In this document: in pieces, positions 11,784 to 23,741 of the stretch
Numbering within the stretch: position 1 is the first letter of the stretch
Layout: the number at the start of each line of letters is the position of its first letter
Source of the DNA: Oscheius onirici
Lineage: Eukaryota > Nematoda > Chromadorea > Rhabditida > Rhabditidae
Assembly: GCA_932521025.1 (NCBI GenBank)
Contig: OW051471.1
Location: 4,588,001-4,652,000, forward strand
Length of the DNA stretch: 64,000 bases
Reading direction: 5' to 3'
The notes under the pieces: model-generated
Told to the model about the DNA's origin: nothing
The model's database searches: none
What the model saw: only the letters and a program-made list of their open reading frames with translations
Program-made: the position numbers and the translations under genes

Positions 11784-12183
11784 GGTACTTCTATACACAG
11801 ACACAATTTCCAAAGTGTCCTCAATTAGAGAAGTTTGTTTGAAATCGTTAATTGAGCAACGGATTTGTTAATTTATGTAGAATTAAATTGACTTGAACTT
11901 TGTTTGCTTGAACGTTACTTTCTGAAATGGGCAAGTTAGAGAAACATGGAAATAATGGTATCACGGTCTCAATAAAATTGGTTCAGAACGGTAGTGACAT
12001 GATTATTTAACATTTCTCGAAAGATACATTGCTGATAAGATGGTTAGTTAGTGTGAGATAGTTGGCAGATAATTTAATTGTTTGAAAAACTGTATCTAAG
12101 TTTTATAACAGTTTGTCTAATTATAGCACTATATTTCAATTATGGACACTTTGGAAATCGTGTCTATGTATCATAGAAGTACC
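11784..12183. mobile_element. 400-bp palindromic MITE with 8-bp target-site duplication
   Basis: The ends form an imperfect inverted repeat of about 45 bp: GGTACTTCTATACACAGACA at the left and its near complement ending ATAGAAGTACC at the right, including the shared TTTCCAAAGTGTCC core. The element is flanked on both sides by the identical octamer CAAAACTC (11776-11783 and 12184-12191). An 8-bp duplication is typical of hAT-superfamily DNA transposons. There is no coding capacity, so this is a non-autonomous copy. Confidence 0.85.
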
Positions 12184-13023
12184 CAAAACTCCTCTGCATT
12201 ACCTACTCCTTTCTGAGAACATCCTCAGAACACAGCAAAGTTGACGTCAAACCCTTTCAGAAGCGCTTTTGACTCATAGCCCCCGGTCACCTTCGCATTC
12301 TGACCAATTCCCATCCCCACTTGTATGTACTGTAACCTGTACAACTCTCTATTTCCCTCATTTCATTCATATCTCATCCCTAATTAAAGGACTGGGAGAA
12401 AGTGTCTCGCCACGAAGGGCGACTCATTCGACGGAAAGTGCAGCCTGGCACGAGGCCAAGACTCTTTCTGGCCTCGCGCCAAACAGACTCCGCCCTCTTA
12501 TGAACTTTGAAAGTCCCCTATTTTCAAAAATACGCCTATGTCTCATCGTCTTTTTGTCTTGATTACTCTCGCGGGAGCCGAAAGAACCTTTGGAGTAATT
12601 ACTGGACGATTCCTATTTCAGAAAAGACTTTTAGAGACACTTTAAACTCGCCGATTTTTTATAAGTAGTTTCTTGGGGTCGTGTCCTCGTTTACGACCCG
12701 CGTGATGTTGCGTTCCTTCTTCTTTTTCGTTTGCTCTTTTCGTTGAAAGCGACCCCCAACAAATTATCTTTTTCAGGTCTATCTGTTATCAAGGAGCGAT
12801 GTGTCTTGCCGACTGCTAGCCAGTCAAGGTTCGTTTTTTATAAACCACCCTGTGTACTGATAAATTCCTTTCTTTTCTGGTGTTTGGACCAAAAAGTCTT
12901 CATAGAAAAGAGAAGAGTCAGGATTACCTACCGTGTCTAGACCAGTGGTGTACTACCCGTATACGGTAGCTGATCAGTTGAATGAGAATGATTTCAGGCA
13001 GATGCCGGATACTCAATCAGTGA

Positions 13024-16000
13024 ATGATGATCCGACAAATGTGGCCATGGCCAAAAAAGCGTAAAAGTGCCCTTCATCCGGAGCAAGCTCCACGAAGAAC
13101 ATCGCGACCAAACCAAAAAGGATTCGACAATATTTGGTGAGTTCTCTAGTTCCCTTTCGGTATCACGAGTTTGTAACCCCCAACACGGTCTGAGCGCGTC
13201 ACACGAGAGAGAGAGAGAGGCGCTTAACGATTTCGTTGAAAAATTTGTTATGGTTGGGGCTTGTTGAGGAGTGAGGGTCAAGTACAATTGCAGCATCTCC
13301 CGAGACTCAAACTTGCAAAACAATGACATGCGAATGGTCATCATGGACTACGACTCCTCGAGGAGGTCGTCCAAGAGAGTCATCTACGACTCTTCGACCA
13401 TTCTGCCTCTGGTTCCTGGAGAAATCATAGCTCCAGACACACGGATATCCGAATGCAAGAAGTTTAGAGTGAGTTGGGGTATTTGTCTTAGACAAAGAGA
13501 GAATTTCAGCTTTTGCGGAAGAAGAAAGATGTGTCCAACTTGGCACAGTTGGTCTGGGGCGCCGGACCAGCGGCTCATGGAATGGATGCTCTGAAGTTCC
13601 ATCACATCAAGTGAGTCTTCATGAATTCTATTCTTACTTCAGTTTTAGTGACGACAAGTTGTTGATCAGTCGAGTGTTTCCGATGCCCCGATCTCTTAAT
13701 CGGGACATCTACAATCAGACAGAGTCGGTCACTTCCTCCGACAGCGAGTCACAGTACACACCGACAGTGAGGTCAATGGACACGTACGGAATGAACCTCC
13801 GAAGCAGTATGTTCAACACAGCTCCTCCTGAAAAGTTTGCCCGGGTTCGAAACTCGAGCCTCAACATCGAATCGGACGAGTCGGATGAGTTTCGAGCCTT
13901 TTCTCCGCCTCACAGATTGTCCAAGAACAGACGGATACAAATGTCTCACTGCTCCAGTCTCTGTGAACCAGGTACTTTTTATTATTTCAATATTTCACAT
14001 GAAAATACAGTGACTTCCCCATTAAACATTCGGAAACCTCGGTCAAGAATGAGCTCTATCGGCTCACAGATGGACGAGGGAAACTGTTCCGGAAGCAGTT
14101 CAGTAGGTCTACAGAACGACAAACAAGTCGCTCTGGCCATCGTCTTCACGAGCAATCAACGGACATTCGTATTCCAGGTACTCTATTTCTTTATTCTCTT
14201 CATGAGCTACTTTTACAGCATATTCCTCTGATCGAGGCTGAAATGGCTCGACTTGAATGCAGAATAGCCACTGCAGCTCTCTACAGTAAAAATTTCTTGG
14301 ACAACGTCACCAGGGTAAACTTCGTCTCCTTCAAATTCGAATATTTATGTATTGAGGCCTGGGAAGAGTTCAATAACTCTATCTGCATGCTGTTCAATGC
14401 GCCCAGACTCCGTAATCCTGTGTGGTTGAGTCTGGCCGAACGAGAGCCGGACGAGCATTTCGGTTCTGGAAGCATCACTGACGAGTTCTGTGATCAGTTG
14501 GCATATCTTGTTGACAAACTCGATACCAAAGAGACCAATTAGTAAGCCTTTCCAAAATATTCAAGAGTACAATTCTCGTTTAGTTTTCTGTCGAACCTGG
14601 TCTCGACCGTCCTGCAGACTCATCTCTCGTGGGTAGCCAGTGTAGCTTCGCCGAACACGAATCAGGAAGGCGATCAGCGTCTTTTCCAGAACACAGTATG
14701 TTTTCCACTTTTGTTGCTTGATCTGGTCTTTTTTGCGCGAACACATTCCTCCCGGGCCTAGTGTAGGCGGAGAATTTGTGGCCTTTGTCTTTTTCTCTTC
14801 GCGCGCAACGAATTTTTGTCCGAAGGGGGCCGAGCGAGAGAGAAGAGATGTAATCGGAGACAAACTGTCAAAGAAGAGATGACCTTGCTGATATTTTCAG
14901 ATCCTCAACGACGAATTCGCATCCGTTCCCTACAATCCACACATTGCCCAGTTTCTCGAGATTAGTGGCAACGTGGGAACGGTGAATCGGAGTACGAAAA
15001 CTGTAGTTTTTGGAAATGGAGAAGATGCCGACACGATTGCGAATCTGCTCCAGATTTTGTCCTATTTCATCAGATGCTCGACAGTTCATGCGAGTCAGAA
15101 AGGACGAGAAGCCGATCCTCTTCCCATTTTCCGCTCCTTTTCTCCCGAAATGATCGGCTCTCCAATCAGCAGCACGACAAGTGAACTAGGAGCTTTCAGT
15201 CCAGAGAAGAGTTTGTTATCTTCTCAAATATTTACGAATATTCCATTCCAGTGAAAATGGAGATAGAGTACGAGGTTCCGACCGGCTTCATGGATCCTCC
15301 GAATCTGTTGGTCAACAACGTCGCCAAAATCGGCAATGCGGATTCGGACGACTATCTGGGACGGTCACTGCTGGCCGGACCCTCGACTACCTTCTCTCCG
15401 CATTTTGTGATCTCGGGACTAATCAGAGATGGCAGCAACATTGACAGAGCAGTCGAGAGGTACGTCTACGCGACTTATCTCCGGGCATTCCCCTGTCAAT
15501 CGGAACAAGCTCTGATAAGAGTCTTGGGGGTCAGAAAACAGTCCGGAGAATGACCATCTTTCAGAATGTGCGATGAAGTGAGAAGTTCTTTTGAACCTTC
15601 AAGTCGAGCAGTATCTTCCCTGTCCTGTTCCCAGATCTCTTCTCTCTACGAGATACCGACTCCAGACTGTGTCATTGTGATGGCAGATGTTGGAGACAAT
15701 TCCGTCAAAATCTTGACCTCAGACGGGATTGGAACAGCGCACACTCCGTCGGAGTCTGTTGTCTCAATGTTCGAGAACTTTGCCCAGCTTCATCGAGTCG
15801 GATCTGCTTCCAAAATCCTTATAAACTATCTCGAAGACTCGCTTTACTCCGTCCTCTGCAAAAGTCTCAGTCTCGTCGAACTGGTATGTTCTTTTTCTTT
15901 GCTTGCAATAAAAAGAAAGTCTAGGTCTCAAGCGAACCCGAACTGAAAGGAATCACCCAGTCACACATCTCTTCCGACCGTGTCCGACAAATCGTCGCCT

Positions 16001-16077
16001 GTGAGCATTCAGACCTGAGACTTCTGGTCAACGTGGCCTCAGTCTACTATCCTTGTGTTATGAGTTCCGTCGTCTAA
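13024..16077 (+). CDS. Folliculin-interacting protein (FNIP1/2 homologue)
   Basis: Partner of folliculin (FLCN) at the lysosome; the FLCN-FNIP complex is a GAP for RagC/D in nutrient signalling to mTORC1 and TFEB. An in-frame TGA at 13021 sets the start at 13024. The N-terminal longin/uDENN part shows MRMVIMDYDSSRR, KRVIYDSS, LAQLVWGAGPAAHGMDALKF and KLLISRVFPMPRS, matching the FNIP pattern of a response-to-FLCN strand followed by WGAGP and the short KxHxI strand. The middle region is Ser-rich and disordered. The later DENN-like parts include QVALAIVFTSNQ, the conserved PNLLVNNVAK, DDYLGRSLLAGPST and DCVIVMADVGDNSVKIL. The C-terminus SDLRLLVNVASVYYP ends at a TAA at 16075. About 12 exons are separated by 40-160-bp introns. 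An AATAAA lies at 16464. It is distant from FLCN in this window. Confidence 0.85.
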
Positions 16078-17057
16078 CAACTTCTATAGTTTGAAACGAT
16101 CTACTGGTATCACTTCCTGGACGCCTTTCTTCCTGCCTCTTTCCACATAGACCCTTTCCATTCTTACATTCGCCTTAACTCTTCTTCTTTGGTTCAGAAT
16201 GTACATATGATAATTCCGACAGATTTCTATTAGATGTTATGTTATCCGAGATTTCTATTCTCCATGACTCGCTCCTAACCCGTGGCATTGTCCTGTAAAT
16301 ATCTTGTTGCTTACAATAGTTACCCGCTGCTCATTCTATAGTCTATTTTACTCGTTTTTGTACATATTCACCGGGCTTCCTAACTGGGTTCTAATTATTT
16401 AAGAGGCGTTCTTTGCTCAGATACAGCTCATTTTTCTTTTCAAGTTGTTATCCACAGAGATTTAATAAACCAACTGATAAATCAACGCAGATGTTTTCGA
16501 GCCGTGTCACATGGTCGCCCATAAGCGGGCTGTTCAGCATCATGTGTGTTCGCCTCATGTGGTCGAGGAACGGGGGTGTTTCAGTTTAATACGAAGAGAG
16601 ATTCATTATTGTTGTGAGCCACCTGCTCTGTTTTTTGCGAGTCAAGAACTCGGCAGCTGGTCACTTTGGGACAGGGGACTCGTCTGGGGGAGAGGGGGGT
16701 CTCCTGAAGGGAACGAACAGCTGTCTAATATATTCAGAGCTGTCAAGGCCACTAGGCTATTAGATGTTCTTATAGTCAGCGTTCTGAACTGAATTTTTTA
16801 GCTTCAGTTGGTTCGATCGCACAATATGCAGTTGAGGATAACTTGTCCTAGACAAATTTCCCCTGATTTCCGTTAGTATCCATTGTATATCCTAAAGGAA
16901 ACGAAAGAGTTCTCGCTAATTACTAGTCTCTTGGCTTCAATAGCGTTTCCGGGGCCACATTGAGCACTGCCACCCATTTGGGCCAAAACCGGCAGGTAAC
17001 CTCTTTCCACTCCCTCATTCCCACTCTTATTCATGTCTTTCAAGAAATGACGCTGTT
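16078..17057. other. Intergenic region between FNIP and the Cys-loop channel
   Basis: It contains the FNIP 3' UTR (poly(A) signal AATAAA at 16464-16469) and the putative promoter of the channel gene. Nothing else is recognisable. Confidence 0.5.
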
Positions 17058-19240
17058 ATGATTCTTTGGCTCTTCCTCTTCCTCCAATCTGTGTCTGGTG
17101 ATTGTCTGAGCGAGAAGAAGATTGTCGATATTCTTCTCAATCCCGAGGTCTACAACAAGCACAAACTGCCACGTACTGCATTTCCGAGAAAAACATTGAA
17201 AAAAACAAGTTCCAGACAATGGAGTGTTGGTGAAGGTAGAGTTCTGGATAACGGAAATTTCTTCTGTTGATGAGATGACGAATGACTTCGATTTAGAATT
17301 GTATATTAACGAATTATGGCTAGATCCGAAGGTATTTATTCTGTTTTCCCAATAGATCAATTGTCAGCTTCGATTCGATCATCTGGAAGCTTGTAGAAGC
17401 AATCTCAGTCTGGACGACGCCTTTCTCCAACGCATCTGGAATCCCCAGACTTCATTTGTTTTGTCTTTGTTGAAGGTTGAATAGAAAAGTATTCAGGTCA
17501 ACTCAAAAAGTGCCGAGATTCTCGAATCCCCATTCTCCAACGTTTTTCTATCGTTGTTTGAGAATGGAACTGTATGGGTCAACTATGTGAGTTGTTTTGG
17601 ATTGTACTGCAGCATTTTTATACTGAAACAGTATGGGTATACCAAAAAATAAGCCAGCTGGACCAGATTGATTGATTTGAAAAAAGTTTTAACCTGTCAA
17701 GTCAGGTCAGAACCCCTATATCCCCCCCCCCCAAGTTACACAGCCAAATCTGTAGAATTGCTGAAAACCACTTAAAAATGCTCTCGCGTCTCTGTGTGTA
17801 TCTGTCGGAAGCTTTAATTGGCAATCAAAATGGAGCAATTTGTGCGCACAATTAAGGGGAAAGGAGTTAGTGTAACACGTCAATTTGCAAGTGCTTGGAC
17901 TTTGATTATTTTTGACTGGGATAGTTTCCAGACAGTAGAGAATCAAGTGCGGGAAAGCGTTCAAGGGGGTTTCTACTATAACTTTAGATCCAACGGGGTG
18001 ATATCACAACTGGGAACAGGGATAGGGGAGAACAGGAGCAGTGGGACAGAGAGGGACAGAGGGACAGAGGGACAGAGGGACAGAGATCTGTCTCTGTACT
18101 TTCAGACCTTGCAGATTGTCTTTTTGCTTCGTGTACAGTATTTAAGCTACTCTCATCTATTAATTGATCTGGAGAGGGATCAAACAGCAAACTGTTATCT
18201 GTTTTGAAAAGGACAAAACTAAGTCACTTAGCCCCGGAGAGGAGTAGCACAACTTGTACCATTAAAAATGCCTGTAATTGCTTTCCAATCCTCGATTTTT
18301 TTTGTATTAACAAACATATGAGCAGTATAACCTTGATCTGTATTGTTTTAATGAAAGTTCAGAGAGTCAGGGTAAAAGGTCCTTGTGGAATGAACCTGGC
18401 AGACTTTCCCTTTGACTCTCAATCTTGTCGACTCAACTATCAGAGTTTCAGCTACAGTAACGCGGAGGTAAACAAGAAACCCTCAACTTTTAAAATAAAA
18501 TTCAGGTTCGGATGCGATGGAATCCTCGAAGAATGCCAGTTTTCATGCTGAACGAAGTGAAGATGGCCGAATTCACTTTGATTCATATTGGTCCCGCCGT
18601 CGTTCAAAGAGTATTTTCGGTGAGGACTTGTGATCAAACCTTTTCAGCAATATCCTGCCGGAAACTGGGATGAACTTGTCGTCAACTTTGTCTTCGAAAG
18701 GTCTTACACTTGGTATCTACTACAGGCATATCTTCCCACCTATTTTACCATCTTCATCAGCTGAGTTTTGATTGAAGACTCAATTTAATGGGGGGTTCAG
18801 TTGGGTGTCGTTCTCTCTCGGTCCGTCTGCCATTACTCCCCGGACGACAATCGGAGTCAATGCCTTGCTGTCCATGATCTTCCACTTCGGATCGATCATG
18901 AAGAATCTACCTCGAGTTTCTTACGTTAAAGCTATTGGTTTCTTTCTCTTTCAACATTTATAAAAAGAGTCTTAGACGTCTGGATGTTGTTCTCTATGCT
19001 CTTCGTCTTCCTCTCAATGATCGAATTGGCTCTGGTCGGATGGAATGAAGCTCGACCGAAAAGATCTTTAAAGTTGAGCAATCAAATAGATAGTTTAGCC
19101 TGTATCGTCTTTCCAGCGGCATTTTCCATTTTCAACGTGAGTTCTTTTTGTTTTCAGAAGAAACTCATTTCTTTCAGATCGTCTATTGGGCCCGTTACGG
19201 GATGAAGTTCAGCACGACGGAATTCGCATCTCAGGAATAG
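17058..19240 (+). CDS. Cys-loop ligand-gated ion channel subunit (LGC/ACC-like)
   Basis: Neuronal pentameric ligand-gated channel subunit. The signal peptide [15 protein letters not shown] is followed by an extracellular domain containing [20 protein letters not shown]. The signature Cys-loop ([19 protein letters not shown], 13 residues between cysteines, with FPFD) follows, then [10 protein letters not shown]1 is [17 protein letters not shown]2 is [16 protein letters not shown], and M3 starts [11 protein letters not shown] short M3-M4 loop of about 18 residues precedes M4 and a TAG at 19238. PRTTIGVN in M2 resembles nematode ACC/LGC-46-type anion channels, but the usual PAR triplet is TPR, so ion selectivity is uncertain. 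A 760-bp intron (about 17589-18350) contains a poly-C run and a GGGACAGA tandem repeat. The donor after TM1 is AG|CTGAGT rather than GT; this is treated as a finding. Confidence 0.85.
18036..18089 (+). repeat. Short tandem repeat (GGGACAGA-type) in an intron
   Basis: About five imperfect copies of an 8-bp GGGACAGA unit lie in the long intron of the Cys-loop channel gene. This is a minisatellite-like tract with no further features. Confidence 0.75.
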
Positions 19241-19337
19241 CTTTGTGTTACTTTATTCACCAAAAAATGTTCAAAAGAAGTTATTGCACGTGTTCTTAGC
19301 GGGAGGGTGATATGGATCTCTATGTACAAAAACAGGA

Positions 19338-21771
19338 TTAGAGTAGAGATTTGTAGTATTCGGCCAGAACCTGCCACGCCTCGGGAACCATGAAACCGTT
19401 CGGAGGAAGTTGACCAGTTCGAGCCAGTCCCCGCATCTTGGTACCGGAAATGAACTCAAAATCTTCCTTCCGCGACGGGTCGAAAAAGCTCATTTGACTG
19501 GTCTTCTTGTCGAAGGCAGCCACTCGGAATGGAACAATTTTCAACTGGGAGAGACCTGGAGCCATAGACAGAACCTGAACTTTTGATCCTTTCTGATCAG
19601 AGAACAATTAAACCTTGGCACCGTGCGTATCGTTATATAGGTTCTCTCCATTTCCATTGGGTCGAGGAACGCCGGCCGGATCACGTCCAACAATGTAAGT
19701 ATCAGCGCCAGCAGCGATTCTCGCTCGTGCATGCCATTGGACTTCTGTTGGTCCGGCATATAGCATTGGAGAGGGGAAGATGGCTAGAACTGTCCACGAG
19801 GGATCCAAGACTCCGCTGGCCATGACAGCCTCGTGTTGCTTAATTCGAATAGGAAGAGGCACGTCGTCGTCTTTGGTCCATCCACCGAGAGGATGCAGAA
19901 GAAGAATCGGGTTTTTGTGCGTCTGGAGCAGTTTCTCGCGAGTGTCCTTCATCAACAGAGCGTGTCCGTTGTGAATTGGATTGCGGAGTTGGAAGGCAAA
20001 CACAGCGTCCGCATCTGAACAAGATTTGTCTTAGTTCTAATCGTTAGTTCTAATCTTACTCTTCTCCTTGAAAATCTTCCGGAGCTCCGAAGGTGTCAAA
20101 CGGTACTTGTCGAGCCCGTCATCAAAACGGATTCTCTCGAGAACCTTGATGTCTCCTCCCAAACACCAGTTTCCGCTGTTGGTCACATGTTCCATGATTC
20201 CCGGATGATCATCAGCATGGTATCCCCACTGGCGACAGATTCTCTCCTCTTTGTTGTGAGCGAACACTTCTCCGTTTTCCAGAATTGCGACTACACGACC
20301 ACTATATTTGAGAGCAATCTTGGAGGCAATCTTGTTTTCTATATGAATATATTTATAACAAAACAAATATTAGTCTTACCTTGTTCAGTGATGACTCCTT
20401 TCTGCTTGTCGTTGATCGGCAAAACGATTGGAATACTCTGATTGATGGTCGAGTCCATGACCCAATCATCTTCAGTCTCGTCCTGTTTGTCTCCAGGCAG
20501 AGCAACCTTGTGCTTGAGATCAAGAAGTTGTCCATAATGAAGTGCTTGGAGGTACTGTCTCTCTCGCATGAAGCCGTAGAGAGGAGAAGCCCATCCTTCG
20601 CCGAGAACTTGAAGCCATTGGAGATCGAGGTCAGAGAGCTCCACCGAAGGGAAAGAGGCACTCTCTTCTCTAAGACGAGCAGCTTCAGCTGGATCTTCGA
20701 CTGTCAGGGAGCGAATAGGAGCTTCATTACTCTGAAACAATTGTTTCAGTGGGAGAAATGATAAGCAGACCTTAACACACATGGTTCGATCAATGGAAAG
20801 TGCGAGGGAGGAAGGGATTATCGGGACCAAACGCGCCGACAGTAAAAAGTTCGACTTACCGGAATGACTCCCTGTTGTTGCAAGAAGGTCAGGACCTGGT
20901 TGACACAGTGCTCGACAGTAGCTCTTCCACAGTCAAGAACCTCAAGTTGTTTTGTAAAGAAACTGATTGAGAATCTCTTACAATCTCAGCCGTCTCTGGT
21001 GGTTCGTAGGCGCTGTCAATACCAGTGAATCCGGGAATCTTTCCAGCTCTGGCCATCTTGTACAGGTCTTTGGGATCTCTCTGTTCACAGACCTCCAACG
21101 ATGTACTCACATGGACTTCGAAAAAAGTGAGATTTGCCTGAAAACATCTGGGATCAATTGCATCTTTCAAAAATCCAAATGCTTTGCTAAAAACCCGTTG
21201 CTGCCGAGGAGTGGCGCCGATCTTTGATTCGGGTGTGGCCAAAACTTGCCAGCCCGTTTTCGTAAGTCTCACCTCGTTATGGATTTTTCGGGCTTCTTCT
21301 CGGTCCGATTTGAAGGGAGAGATGAAACTGGCCAGACAGACGAAGCCGGCATCAGCGAACATCTTGGCCAGCTCGGCCACACGACGAATGTTTTCGGATC
21401 GATCTTCTTTGGAAAAGGAGAGATTTTTGCAGAGACCGTGACGGACATTGTCCCCATCGATTCCATAGCACGGGATTCCCAACTGAACTTGTTCTGTTTC
21501 GAGTTCTAGAGAAACTCACTTCGATCAGACGCTTCTCGACGGCGAACGAGACAGTCGTCTTTCCAGCTCCCGAGAGTCCAGTGAACCAAATGGTACAGCC
21601 ACGGAATCCTCGATGTCTTCCCATAATGGCTCCGCGCTCTTCGCGACCAGTCGAATGTTCCTAAACCAATTGTTTTCTATTTGGTTCAAATAAGAATCAA
21701 ACTATGAGAGAAAACCAGACCTGGAGTGTGACGTTCGTCGATCCACCCATGGAATCAGCGTTGTTGAACAT
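19338..21771 (-). CDS. pps-1: Bifunctional PAPS synthetase (APS kinase + ATP sulfurylase)
   Basis: Makes 3'-phosphoadenosine 5'-phosphosulfate from sulfate and two ATP, the sulfate donor for glycan and small-molecule sulfation. The N-terminal APS kinase domain has the P-loop GLSGAGKTT, then [17 protein letters not shown] and the [16 protein letters not shown] lid. After a linker, the ATP-sulfurylase domain carries [24 protein letters not shown], the substrate motif [14 protein letters not shown] with [20 protein letters not shown] and [16 protein letters not shown]. It ends in [18 protein letters not shown] and a TAA at 19338. Domain order kinase-sulfurylase is the animal arrangement. The start [10 protein letters not shown] at 21771 sits right after a TTTCAG acceptor; a second Met lies 34 codons in. 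The gene ends 97 bp from the channel gene on the other strand. Confidence 0.96.
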
Positions 21772-22928
21772 CTGAAAGCTCCTCCCTTCAATAATTACAA
21801 GTCTCGAGGAGGCGTCTAATGATACGTGTACTTTAAAGGTATCTCTGGTCTCAATGGCAAAACGTGTTCAATGACACCGAAAGAACTGTCGAGATTAAGC
21901 GGTTTATATTGAATCTGCGGTCGATTGATCGGTATCAAATTCTGTGTATTTGTGGCTGTATAGCTACTAGTGCCTTATTTTGGTCACAAGCAAGGGTAAT
22001 AGTGCAGAAAAGCGGCTATATATTAGGCTAGGCTATGATTCATGTAACAATCTATTCAGTCGTAGCAAGCTATTCATAAATTCACCGTGCGTTTCCGTTT
22101 GATTGGCAGCAGTTGAACAGTTTCCGTCTGATCGAGTGGAGTGAAGGACGGCATCTCTGAAATCCCATTTCCATTTCAGTCTGAATAAACAGAAAGGATA
22201 AAATATGGAGATGAGAACCTGCCGTAGCAGTCCAATCCAACCGACTGTCACACACCGGGGCGGGCTAATCTCGGGAAGAAAGGATCTGCCGACGGCGGGT
22301 GGCGGGAAGTGGTGCAACGGAGCTGTTTTATTAAGTTTTGTCTTCAAGATTCTTTGTCAATTATTACACTTTGGAATAACTTTTTCTAGTTGCTATGATA
22401 AAATCATTTGATCAGAAGTCCCCCCACAAAGTTCTAAAAGGAGGAGAGAGTCTCGAAAACAGACAGTTAGAGAACTAATTGTGGGAGAGAGAACCCACGC
22501 AGATTGTCAGGTTCAATCCCTTTTGTTGGATCGAGCTCAATGATCTCTGGTGCTGGTCGCAATTCTCGGCTGGACATCTCTTTTCACAAAATGTCAAAAT
22601 GAAGGAACAAACAGAGAAAACCGGTCGTGAACAGATCTTTGAAGTTACTCACAAAGACGTGTTAGATGGACGTGTCTTTTATCTTTAATGGGACTGGCAG
22701 CTGTCCGAGAGAGGGCTTCCCCCCAATACGGAAGAATTCACCGCGAGTCATGGTTATCTCCTGTGTACCCAGGTGTTGACTATTCTCTCCCCTACAAACT
22801 ACTGAAAAGACTTTTCTCTTTGTTCATTTGGAGATACCGAGGGCAGATCCGAACTGTCCTTAAAATGGCTCAACTACCAGAAGAAAACCATTTTATCTGA
22901 TTTTAAATAAGGGCAAGTGTTTTTCAAT
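21772..22928. other. Intergenic region upstream of PAPS synthetase
   Basis: It carries the pps-1 promoter side and the 3' flank of the first transthyretin-like gene. Open frames present on both strands are short and have no splice-compatible continuation. No repeat or RNA gene was recognised. Confidence 0.5.
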
Positions 22929-23476
22929 CATCGACGAGGACGTTTCGTGTCTTCTCTGTCCAATTTGACCAGCCCGAGTTCATAAGTCTCAGGAACAAAA
23001 GTGGTTATTTCGGGCAGAGTAAGAGTCTCTCCCTTCTCACTGTTACAATAGTGACGGATCTGAACTTTCTCTTTAATTTGAAATGAGAATTAAACTACCT
23101 CAATGTAAGGTTCGGGAACATTCTTGACTCCTGGCAACCAGTCGAAGTCATCCGCACAGCCGTCCAATTGGAAACTGCCGTCTTCATTCGAGAATGTCAC
23201 TCTAAATTATCTCATTTCATTTCTGCCTTTTGGATACGAAACAAACCCCATGAGATCATCGGGATCTAGAAGTGACAAGACTCCGATACCGTCCTTGTCG
23301 AGAACTCGAATCTGGAATCAATCGAGTTATTGGCTATGATTGCATGGACTCACCTCGACATTGAGATTCTTGGCCGGATTCTTTTCGCACTGAACTCGTC
23401 CGAGAATCCAGACACATTCTCTGCCCGCCTGTGCGATTCCTGCCAATAAGAGCAGGATACAGACGGTCCTATTCAT
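22929..23476 (-). CDS. Transthyretin-like (TTL) family secreted protein, copy 1
   Basis: Nematode-type transthyretin-like protein, secreted, with a small beta-sandwich fold; molecular role of most members is unknown. The start at 23476 gives the signal peptide MNRTVCILLLLAGIAQAG, followed by CVWILGRVQCEKNPAKN, VRVLDKDGIG-like text, DPDDLMGF, DGSFQLDGCADDFDWLP, and KVQIRHYCNSEKGE near the C-terminus. The C-terminal tail is basic and ends in RPRR with a TGA at 22929. The DGxFxLxGxxxDxDW signature and the paired cysteines fit the family. At about 130 residues it has the family's usual size. It lies 265 bp downstream of a second TTL gene on the same strand, so the two probably arose by tandem duplication. 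Confidence 0.88.
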
Positions 23477-23741
23477 TTCTAGAAAGAGAGCGACAAATGT
23501 GGACAAGAAGAGGAAGAAGTACGGATTAAGCAAACAGAGAGAGGAAAGAGAGTGGAACGGGTTGACCGGTTCATCAGAAGGACATTTTTCTTCTTCTAAT
23601 TGTAGGGAGAAAAAGTTTTGCCAGTGGTCAAGAAGTCTCGTGACAAGAGGATCGGATTTCCGAATGGGGCCAGTCGGTTGTTCTGTCTCGGGTTTCGACT
23701 GACTATTTTGAAAAAAGAGTTTATGCAAAATAGTACAACAG

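Larger units (their letters stand above)
9517..13023. other. Long region without a clear gene
   Basis: This 3.5-kb interval separates ATG101 (leftward) from FNIP (rightward) and so contains both upstream regions. I see only one possible exon (10786-11031, minus) and one MITE (11784-12183). A GC-richer patch at about 12400-12500 directly upstream of FNIP may be promoter or 5' UTR sequence. No RNA gene was recognised. Confidence 0.5.

Noticed and set aside
13844-13865. GGGTTCGAAACTC resembling a tRNA B-box
   Set aside because: It lies within an FNIP coding exon, with no A-box or cloverleaf around it.
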